From JAYWAM01 sp043782425 (GTDB lineage: Bacteria; Pseudomonadota; Gammaproteobacteria; Burkholderiales; Usitatibacteraceae), in NCBI GenBank assembly GCA_043782425.1, contig JAYWAM010000045.1, positions 1 to 7,245 on the forward strand: a DNA stretch of 7,245 bases, written 5' to 3'. The translations under genes and the position numbers were made by a program. Positions 1 to 5,324 of the stretch are shown one piece after another; positions within the stretch are counted from its first letter, which is position 1; each line of letters opens with the position of its first letter. The notes beneath the pieces were generated by a model. It did not search any database. It was not told the origin of the DNA and saw only the letters and a program-made list of their open reading frames with translations.

Positions 1-106
1 CACCACTGAGAGGGCGGGGCCTACTTTAACGCGGCCACGTCAGGTTGCTTATTGATCTTTTCCTATTTCACGACAGTTCCTTGATTCCACGACCCCCTCA
101 CCCCGA

Positions 107-131
107 CCCTCTCCCGTTCCGGTGGAGAGGG
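107..131. repeat. Hairpin-forming inverted repeat, CCCTCTCC arms
   Basis: The arms CCCTCTCC (107-114) and GGAGAGGG (124-131) are perfectly complementary around a 9-base loop. The right arm continues into the G-rich tract whose first bases are repeated at 8-19. It resembles the core of a dispersed extragenic palindrome. A transcript-end structure is possible, but no T-run follows on either strand. Confidence 0.6.
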
Positions 132-152
132 CGGGGGGCGTAGCAGGGGTTT

Positions 153-170
153 CGGTTGGCATGCCAACCG
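153..170. repeat. Perfect 18-bp palindrome
   Basis: CGGTTGGCATGCCAACCG is fully self-complementary with no spacer. It could be a dimeric protein-binding site or simply the centre of the repeat element between the two neighbouring hairpins. No promoter lies close enough to support an operator role. Confidence 0.6.
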
Positions 171-181
171 CCTGCGAAGCG

Positions 182-203
182 GCAGTCCGATGCAGCGGAC
201 TGC
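182..203. repeat. Hairpin-forming inverted repeat, GCAGTCCG arms
   Basis: GCAGTCCG (182-189) pairs perfectly with CGGACTGC (196-203) around a 6-base loop, ATGCAG. It lies about 90 bases past the nagZ stop in the nagZ direction. It may protect the operon mRNA 3' end, but it lacks the T-run of an intrinsic terminator. Confidence 0.6.
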
Positions 204-294
204 GCGCCCTGCAAGGGAGGGTGGGGCTGTCACAAATTGGGAAATTCTCAATCATGATCTGGCCCGCGCGTTGCCAATAGCGTCAAGCACTTTC

Positions 295-1371
295 TCAAAG
301 ATTAGCTACGATGTCGTTCGGCGCGGGCGCTGTTGGCGGAGTCATGACACTCTGCGCAAAACGCACCACTTCCTCGCGCGCCAAGAGGTAGGATGCATCC
401 TGCAAGTCGGCATGTTGCCGCGCGCGCAGATTTTCCAGCCTGGCCTGACTCTCCCCGGGGGCGGTGAAATCAAGCTGCGCCAGCAGCTTGTCGGCGGCGA
501 CGTGATCGTTGCTGGAAATGATCAAATCGCACCCTGCGGCAAGGGCTGCCCTGGCGCGTTCTACCAGACCGCCTACCGTGCTGGCGCCTTCCATACCGAG
601 ATCGTCGCTGATGATGGCGCCGCTAAATCCCAGTTTGCCGCGCAAAATTTCTTTCAGCCATTTTGTGGAAAATCCGGCGGGCTGAGTATCAACCTGGGTA
701 TAAATCACATGCGCAGGCATCACTGCACCCATGCCGGCCTCAGTCATGCACTTGAAGGGAAGCAGATCGTTAGCTTCGATGACAGCCCACGAACGCTCAT
801 CCACAGGAACGGTGACATGCGAATCGGCGCGCGCGAACCCGTGCCCCGGAAAATGTTTGCCTACGGTGGTGATGCCGCCGTCACGCAGCCCCGCCTGTAG
901 TGCGCACGCCAACTCCGCCACCGCCTCGGCGTGATTGTGAAAGGCGCGATTGCCGATCACGCTGGAATTGCCGTGGTCAATATCGAGCACCGGCGCGAAG
1001 CTGAAATCGACGCCGTGCGCGGCGAGCTCTCTTGCCATCACATAGCCGGTTTTTTGCGCCATCGCGCTGGCGCCCGTGCGCTCGCGATCCCACAGGTTGC
1101 CCAATTCACGCATCGCTGGAATCAGGGTAAAGCCATCGCGCAAGCGCTGCACGCGGCCGCCTTCGTGATCGACGGCGATCAGCAGTTGCGGCGTACGCAG
1201 CGCCTTGATGGCGCTGGTGAGCGCCTTAAGCTGGGCGGGTGACGCGTAGTTACGCGCAAACAGAATGACGCCACCGACCAGGGGATGGGCCAGCCTCTCA
1301 AGTTCAACCTGAGTCAACTCGAGTGCGCTCACACCGAGCATGACGGGGCCCAGGGGATAGTTGCCGATCAC
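295..1371 (-). CDS. nagZ: Beta-N-acetylglucosaminidase NagZ (GH3 family)
   Basis: A cytoplasmic glycoside hydrolase of family 3. It removes N-acetylglucosamine from GlcNAc-1,6-anhydro-MurNAc(-peptides) during peptidoglycan recycling, and in many Gram-negatives this step feeds AmpC induction signalling. The 358-residue product shows DHEGGRVQR (68-76), the hallmark KHFPGHG loop (172-178) with the Asp183/His185 pair typical of bacterial NagZ, and SDDLGMEGA (255-263), which carries the nucleophile Asp. There is no signal peptide, as expected for NagZ. The start is GTG, overlapping the acpS stop as GTGA, with GGAG 8 bases upstream. The N-terminus then reaches the family-typical GPVML at 8-12. The roughly 18-residue C-terminal tail rich in Pro and Ala looks like a dispensable extension. 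It is the last gene of the minus-strand cluster. Confidence 0.95.
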   Translation of the reverse strand: MIGNYPLGPVMLGVSALELTQVELERLAHPLVGGVILFARNYASPAQLKALTSAIKALRTPQLLIAVDHEGGRVQRLRDGFTLIPAMRELGNLWDRERTGASAMAQKTGYVMARELAAHGVDFSFAPVLDIDHGNSSVIGNRAFHNHAEAVAELACALQAGLRDGGITTVGKHFPGHGFARADSHVTVPVDERSWAVIEANDLLPFKCMTEAGMGAVMPAHVIYTQVDTQPAGFSTKWLKEILRGKLGFSGAIISDDLGMEGASTVGGLVERARAALAAGCDLIISSNDHVAADKLLAQLDFTAPGESQARLENLRARQHADLQDASYLLAREEVVRFAQSVMTPPTAPAPNDIVANL

Positions 1372-1775
1372 AATTTTTTCTCCAGAATGACTACCGCAAT
1401 GCTTAAGTTTGCTTCATCGGAAAGTGAAACATGCATGGCGTTGATACCCAGCGCTTGCAGGCGCTCCTGCATCGCAGCAGAAACATGCAGCAGCGGCTTG
1501 CCCGAAGCCTCGTTGTTGGCGCCCACGTCGCGCCAGCCGCAGCCCTGCTTCATCCCGGTGCCCAAGGCCTTGGAGAACGCCTCTTTGGCGGCAAAGCGCT
1601 GCGCGACAAAGCGGATCAACTGCGCGCCGACGCGCGGTTTGGCGGCAAGCTGCGCCTGTTCACGCTCAGTGAGAATGCGCGCCAGGAAGCCATCCCCAAA
1701 ACGCTGCAAGCTTCTTGCTATGCGCTCCTGTGAAACCAGGTCTGTTCCGATGCCGAAAATCATGGCAAGTGCCAT
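1368..1775 (-). CDS. acpS: Holo-[acyl-carrier-protein] synthase AcpS
   Basis: Transfers the 4'-phosphopantetheine arm of coenzyme A to a serine of apo-ACP, activating it for fatty acid synthesis. Visible hallmarks are GIGTDLV near the N-terminus (Asp12, a Mg2+ ligand) and the RFAAKEAFSKALG helix (60-72; Glu65 is the second metal ligand), followed by GTGMKQG and the closing strand HVSLSDE. The length of 135 residues matches group I AcpS trimers. The first ATG gives MALAMIFGIGTD. Relatives usually begin at the equivalent of MIFGIGTD, so the ATG at 1763 is an equally good or better start. Neither has a clear Shine-Dalgarno sequence. It follows pdxJ after 12 bases, a widespread pdxJ-acpS pairing, and its stop overlaps the nagZ start. 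Confidence 0.95.
   Translation of the reverse strand: MALAMIFGIGTDLVSQERIARSLQRFGDGFLARILTEREQAQLAAKPRVGAQLIRFVAQRFAAKEAFSKALGTGMKQGCGWRDVGANNEASGKPLLHVSAAMQERLQALGINAMHVSLSDEANLSIAVVILEKKL
1380..1383 (-). promoter_or_regulatory. Ribosome binding site deciding the nagZ GTG start
   Basis: On the minus strand GGAG lies 8 bases before the GTG at 1371-1369, inside the last codons of acpS. This supports the GTG over the later ATG at nagZ codon 11 and implies translational coupling with acpS. Confidence 0.6.
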
Positions 1776-1787
1776 GAAACAAATTTG

Positions 1788-2534
1788 TCAGGCACTGGCT
1801 TGCAGTATGAGCGACTTCATCTCACGCACCGCATCACGCATGCCGACGAAAACAGCGCGGCTCACAATGGCGTGACCGATGTGCAACTCGCGCACGCCCG
1901 TGAGAGCGGCAACCGGCTTGACGTTGAAATAGTTGAGCGCGTGGCCGGCATTGAAGCGCATTCCCAGCGCACGAACCGCATCGCCCGCCAGACGAATTTT
2001 TTCCAGTTCAGCAAACACCGCAGCGCTTTCGGCATCGCGGCCCTGGGTATGAAAAGCATGCGCGTAGGGGCCGGTGTGCACTTCGCACACCCTGGCGCCG
2101 ATGCGCGCGGCGGCTTCAACTTGCTTGATTTGCGCATCGATGAAGACGCTGCTGACGATTCCAGCCTGCGCCAGCCTGGCCACCGCCTGCTTGAGTTTGC
2201 TTTCCTGGCCCGCCACATCCAGCCCGCCTTCGGTGGTGACCTCATGGCGTCCTTCGGGAACCAGCATGGCCATTTCCGGACGAATGCGTACAGCGATGGC
2301 GAGCATTTCATCGGTAGCGGCCATTTCGAGATTGAGCTTGATATGCGTGAGCTCACGCAAGCGGCGCACATCTTCATCCTGGATATGGCGCCGGTCTTCG
2401 CGCAGATGCACGGTGATGCCGTCGGCGCCGCCCAGATGGGCTTCCAATGCGGCCCACACCGGATCGGGCTCGTAGGTGCGCCGCGCCTGGCGGATAGTGG
2501 CAATGTGATCGATGTTGACGCCGAGTTCCAGCAT
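1788..2534 (-). CDS. pdxJ: Pyridoxine 5'-phosphate synthase PdxJ
   Basis: Condenses 1-deoxyxylulose 5-phosphate with 3-amino-2-oxopropyl phosphate to form the ring of pyridoxine 5'-phosphate, the last step of the DXP-dependent vitamin B6 route, in the cytoplasm. The 248-residue TIM-barrel protein shows the N-terminal signature GVNIDHIATIRQAR (5-18), TVHLREDRRHI (41-51), NLEMA with catalytic-type Glu70, the EVHTGPYA phosphate-binding segment (151-158), NAGHALNY with His198, and HIGHAIVSRAV near the end. All expected active-site histidines are present. The start fits the family because the signature begins a few residues in. The bases immediately before the ATG are CCTCCT, the opposite of a Shine-Dalgarno sequence, so initiation may rely on coupling to recO, which ends 8 bases upstream. 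Confidence 0.96.
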   Translation of the reverse strand: MLELGVNIDHIATIRQARRTYEPDPVWAALEAHLGGADGITVHLREDRRHIQDEDVRRLRELTHIKLNLEMAATDEMLAIAVRIRPEMAMLVPEGRHEVTTEGGLDVAGQESKLKQAVARLAQAGIVSSVFIDAQIKQVEAAARIGARVCEVHTGPYAHAFHTQGRDAESAAVFAELEKIRLAGDAVRALGMRFNAGHALNYFNVKPVAALTGVRELHIGHAIVSRAVFVGMRDAVREMKSLILQASA

Positions 2535-2542
2535 AGGAGGAT

Positions 2543-3316
2543 TTAGCCCTGTTGAAGTTCTTTGATGAGCTGGCGTGTATGCAACTGCACGCCATTGAGA
2601 AAATGATTCAGCACAAAACGCATCAACTGCTTGCTTTGCTGCGCTGTGACAGGATCGTCATAGTCGTCGCGTGACAGATCCAGCAGCGTCTTGCCGGACA
2701 ATTGTACTGCATCGTGCGTGGCGCCCGCGCCAGGCTGCGCCGCCATCGGGCCTTTTTCCACCACATAGCGGTAACGCCTATGCGCGACCACGGGAGCGCC
2801 GCTTTCCGCTTCGTGCTCCAGCATTAGACCGTAACCCAGCTCTTTGAGCAGCAGCTTTTCGAAGCGCCGCAACGCGGCGGCGATGCGCTTGAGGCGCGCC
2901 GTCGCAGCATTTTCGCCGTCCGCCTCGCGCGCCGTCGGCTGTAGCCCCAGCAGCGCGGCATCGTAGGCATCGAACAAGCCTTCATGCGGGTCTTCGCGCT
3001 GCGCGAGCTTGAGCATCAGCTCATTAAGATAGAAAGCCGACAGCAGCGCAGCACCAGCAAGCTGCGGATAAATGCGCTGCGACTCGGCGGTTTTTAAGGT
3101 TTTCAATTCGGACTTGCCGAACCACGCAATGCTTAACGGCTGGAACGGAAGCAAAATGCCGCGCAACGCGGAACGCGGACGGCGTGCGCCCCTGGCGATC
3201 AGGCTCAGCCGGCCACGGCGGCGCGTGAATACCTCGATCAGGAGACTGGTTTCGCGGTACGCATAGGTATGCAGAACGAAGGCAACATCGGCATCGCCCG
3301 CACTACTCGTAGCCAT
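2543..3316 (-). CDS. recO: DNA repair protein RecO
   Basis: Recombination mediator of the RecFOR pathway. It binds single-stranded DNA and SSB, anneals complementary strands and helps load RecA at gaps. The 257-residue product begins with the OB-fold domain: AFVLHTYAYRETSLLIEVFT (12-31), ARGARR (41-46) and LLPFQPL (55-61). The helical domain follows with YLNELMLKLAQREDPHEGLFDAYD (96-119) and RRFEKLLLKELGYG (150-163). It contains no cysteine, so the zinc-binding cluster found in some RecO proteins is absent, as in the Escherichia coli type. The ATG lies inside the end of era (14-base overlap) and is preceded by GGTGAG at a suitable distance. The era-recO order is conserved in many proteobacteria. 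Confidence 0.95.
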   Translation of the reverse strand: MATSSAGDADVAFVLHTYAYRETSLLIEVFTRRRGRLSLIARGARRPRSALRGILLPFQPLSIAWFGKSELKTLKTAESQRIYPQLAGAALLSAFYLNELMLKLAQREDPHEGLFDAYDAALLGLQPTAREADGENAATARLKRIAAALRRFEKLLLKELGYGLMLEHEAESGAPVVAHRRYRYVVEKGPMAAQPGAGATHDAVQLSGKTLLDLSRDDYDDPVTAQQSKQLMRFVLNHFLNGVQLHTRQLIKELQQG

Positions 3317-4190
3317 ATTGTCTCACCAGCTTTTCGTCATCCGCCCAGCCCTTCTTGATGCGCACCCACAGCTCGAGATAAATGCGTGCGCCATAAAGCT
3401 TTTCCAGATCGAGCCGCGCCTCGGTGCCGATCTGCTTGAGACGCTCGCCCCCCTTGCCGATCAGTATGGCTTTCTGGCTGTCTTTTTCGACGATGATGGC
3501 GGCGTTGATGCGGCGCAGATTGCCTTCCTGCTCGAAACTCTCGATGACCACACTGACTGAATAGGGTAGCTCGTCGCCCAGGTAACGAAATACTTTTTCA
3601 CGGATGAACTCCGCCGCCAGAAAACGCTCGGAGCGGTCGGTGAAGTCATCTGCGTCAAACAGCGCCGGGCTTTGCGGCAAATACTCGCGCACCACTTTTT
3701 TCAAAGCATCCAATTGGTGGCGCTGCTTGGCCGACACCGGCACCACTGCGGCAAATTTGAAGCGCGCCGCCATCGTCTTGAGAAAAGGTAACAGGCGCGC
3801 TTTATCCTTGACGCGATCCACTTTGCTGACCGCCAGCACCACCGGGCGCCCGCTAGGCAGCAGCTTGAGCACTGCCTCATCGCGTTCGTCGAACAGCAGG
3901 CTTTCAACCACCATCACCACAACATCGGCTTCTTCCAGGGTCTGCGAAACGGTGCGGTTCAACAATTTATTCAGGGCATTCTGGTGCAGCTTCTGGTAGC
4001 CCGGCGTATCGAGAAAAATATATTGCGTATCAGCCTCTGTCAGCACACCGGCAATGCGATGGCGCGTGGTCTGTGCCTTGCGCGAAGTGATGCTGACTTT
4101 CTGGCCGATGATCTGATTGAGCAGGGTAGACTTGCCGACGTTCGGTCGACCGACAATGGCGATGCTACCGGTGCGGAAGAGTTCAGCCAT
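3303..4190 (-). CDS. era: GTPase Era, 30S ribosome assembly factor
   Basis: Essential GTPase that binds the 3' end of 16S rRNA and checkpoints small-subunit maturation. In the 295-residue product the G-domain motifs are G1 GRPNVGKS (14-21), G2 region TTRH (41-44), G3 DTPG (61-64), G4 SKVD (122-125) and G5 SAK (153-155). The C-terminal KH RNA-binding domain includes AILIGKGGERLKQIG (241-255) and the family-typical LWVRIKKGWADDE. The G4 motif has Ser where NKxD is usual. This is a single-base change (AGC for AAC) and may mildly alter guanine recognition. The N-terminus starts directly before the G-domain as expected. It is the first gene of the cluster here. No rnc precedes it, and a REP doublet sits 36 bases upstream. 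Confidence 0.97.
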   Translation of the reverse strand: MAELFRTGSIAIVGRPNVGKSTLLNQIIGQKVSITSRKAQTTRHRIAGVLTEADTQYIFLDTPGYQKLHQNALNKLLNRTVSQTLEEADVVVMVVESLLFDERDEAVLKLLPSGRPVVLAVSKVDRVKDKARLLPFLKTMAARFKFAAVVPVSAKQRHQLDALKKVVREYLPQSPALFDADDFTDRSERFLAAEFIREKVFRYLGDELPYSVSVVIESFEQEGNLRRINAAIIVEKDSQKAILIGKGGERLKQIGTEARLDLEKLYGARIYLELWVRIKKGWADDEKLVRQYGYE

Positions 4191-4226
4191 GAGGTTTGAT
4201 TCCAGCTTGCATTAAAACAGTAGGGG

Positions 4227-4289
4227 TGTAGGAGCGGGCTTGCCCGCGATGAATTGGCGTTGGTTTTCGCGGGCAAGCCCGCTCCTACA
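4227..4289. repeat. REP doublet (REPIN-like) extragenic palindrome
   Basis: Two perfectly complementary 23-base arms (4227-4249 and 4267-4289) flank a 17-base spacer. Each arm contains its own hairpin, GCGGGC-TT-GCCCGC in the left arm (4234-4247) and the complementary version in the right. The arm has the GTAGGAGCGGGCTTGCCCGC form well known from pseudomonad REP sequences and also seen in other proteobacteria. Such elements are thought to be mobilised by RAYT transposases acting in trans; none is encoded here. It fills the gap between the divergent era and dehydratase genes and could isolate their promoters or fold in either leader RNA. Confidence 0.9.
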
Positions 4290-4302
4290 TCCGATAAAAT
4301 TA

Positions 4303-4331
4303 TTGCTGTAATTATCGCAAACCGGAATTAT
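4303..4331 (+). promoter_or_regulatory. Possible sigma-70 promoter of the PLP enzyme gene
   Basis: TTGCTG (4303-4308) and AATTAT (4326-4331) are separated by 17 bases, just downstream of the REP doublet, in a local AT-rich patch. Transcription would begin near 4338, which leaves a leader of about 30 bases to the ATG at 4368 but only about 9 to the ATG at 4347. The hexamers are weak matches (3/6 and 4/6). Confidence 0.3.
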
Positions 4332-4367
4332 TGAAGCGTTGCCAACATGGAGCAAAGGTTTGACACT

Positions 4368-5324
4368 ATGTACCCCCCCAATTTACAAAGCATCCGCGCA
4401 GCGCATGCGCGCATCAAGCCGCACATCCACCGTACGCCGGTGTTGACCAACTCCATACTCAATCGCAAAACCGGCGGAGAACTTTTTTTCAAGTGTGAAA
4501 ATTTTCAGAAGGTGGCGGCCTTCAAGGCGCGCGGTGCGTGCAATGCCATTTTTTCGCTAACGGATGAGCAGACCAAGCGCGGCGTGGTCACGCACTCCTC
4601 TGGCAATCACGGCGCAGCCCTGGCGTGGGCCGCAGCAAAACGCAACATCGTCGCCCACATTGTGATGCCCGACAATGCCCCGGAAATTAAGAAGCTGGCA
4701 GTGCAAGCTTACGGCGGCAAAATCGTTTATTGCGCGCCGACGGTGAGCGCGCGCGAACAGGCCGCCGCCCGGCTCGTAGACGAGCTAGGGATGGAGATGG
4801 TGCACCCCTATAACGACTATCGTGTGATCGCAGGGCAGGGGACCGCCGCGCTGGAATTGCTTGAGGATATCCCCGGCCTGGATATGGTGATAACGCCTTT
4901 AGGCGGAGGCGGCTTGCTGTCGGGCACAGCGGTGGCGGTGAAAGGTATCAATGCAAAAATCCAGGTTATCGGCGCCGAACCGGCCGGGGCGGATGATGGC
5001 TATCGTTCTTTCAAGAGCGGGAATATGGTGATGTCGGCAACACCCCATACCCTGTGCGACGGACTACGCAGCTTGCTCGGCGACAAAAGTTTTGCCCTCA
5101 TCCAGAAAAATGTCGATGACATCGTGTTGGCCAGCGAAGAAAACGTCATCAGCGCCATGCGGCTAACCTGGGAGCTGATGAAAATCATCATCGAGCCTTC
5201 CTGCTGCCCGCCGCTGGCAGCGATTCTCGAAGGCAACCTCGATGTCAAAGGTAAGCGCGTCGGCATTGTGCTGACCGGCGGCAATGTCGATCTGGATAGG
5301 CTGCCGTGGCAGGCTACTTTCTAA
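4368..5324 (+). CDS. Serine racemase / threo-3-hydroxyaspartate dehydratase-like PLP enzyme
   Basis: Fold-type II PLP enzyme that probably dehydrates and/or racemises serine, threonine or 3-hydroxyaspartate. In the 318-residue product, FFKCENFQK...FKARGA places the PLP Schiff-base lysine at Lys53. THSSGNHG (75-82) carries the second catalytic serine typical of serine racemases, GGGGLLSG (179-186) is the phosphate loop, and AEPAGADDGY has the Glu204/Ala208/Asp210 pattern of the divalent-cation site in eukaryotic serine racemase. The C-terminus VLTGGNVDL matches the racemase-type ending, with Thr303 where Ser is usual. There is no regulatory ACT domain, so it is not biosynthetic IlvA. The segment IEPSCCPPLAA is atypical, as relatives usually have Gly or Ala after EPS/EPT. 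AAAGG lies 9 bases before the ATG at 4368; an in-frame ATG at 4347 would add seven residues. Which substrate is used cannot be read from sequence. Confidence 0.88.
   Translation: MYPPNLQSIRAAHARIKPHIHRTPVLTNSILNRKTGGELFFKCENFQKVAAFKARGACNAIFSLTDEQTKRGVVTHSSGNHGAALAWAAAKRNIVAHIVMPDNAPEIKKLAVQAYGGKIVYCAPTVSAREQAAARLVDELGMEMVHPYNDYRVIAGQGTAALELLEDIPGLDMVITPLGGGGLLSGTAVAVKGINAKIQVIGAEPAGADDGYRSFKSGNMVMSATPHTLCDGLRSLLGDKSFALIQKNVDDIVLASEENVISAMRLTWELMKIIIEPSCCPPLAAILEGNLDVKGKRVGIVLTGGNVDLDRLPWQATF

Larger units (their letters stand above)
1..294. other. Repeat-rich intergenic region downstream of nagZ
   Basis: I see no credible gene here. The reading frames that cross it have skewed low-complexity composition and no recognisable protein motif. 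It holds three inverted repeats (107-131, 153-170 and 182-203) and C-rich then G-rich tracts (about 90-115 and 216-228). A 12-base direct repeat, GAGAGGGCGGGG, occurs at 8-19 and again at 125-136. The stretch 204-294 shows nothing further that I can name. No hairpin is followed by a T-run on the minus strand, so an intrinsic terminator for the nagZ operon is not evident. The C/G-rich hairpin style resembles dispersed extragenic repeats of proteobacterial chromosomes, which is an inference. Confidence 0.6.

Noticed and set aside
107..203. A CRISPR array or an intrinsic terminator
   Set aside because: There is no series of equal repeats with unique spacers, and none of the hairpins is followed by a T-run in the nagZ direction.
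49..255. Two short minus-strand open frames in the left intergenic region
   Set aside because: They translate the palindromes and C/G tracts into Pro/Arg-rich low-complexity peptides, with no supporting ribosome binding site.
190..900. A 236-codon open frame on the plus strand opposite the end of nagZ
   Set aside because: It runs from the hairpin region into nagZ antisense and has no family motif. NagZ on the other strand is unambiguous.
1785..2546. A 253-codon open frame on the plus strand opposite the whole of pdxJ
   Set aside because: It mirrors pdxJ in antisense, shows no recognisable protein motif, and pdxJ has all its catalytic residues. It is an antisense shadow favoured by GC-rich codon use.
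4191..4226. A possible remnant of rnc upstream of era
   Set aside because: Minus-strand frames here hit a stop at once (TAA just upstream) and show no RNase III double-stranded-RNA-binding-domain residues.
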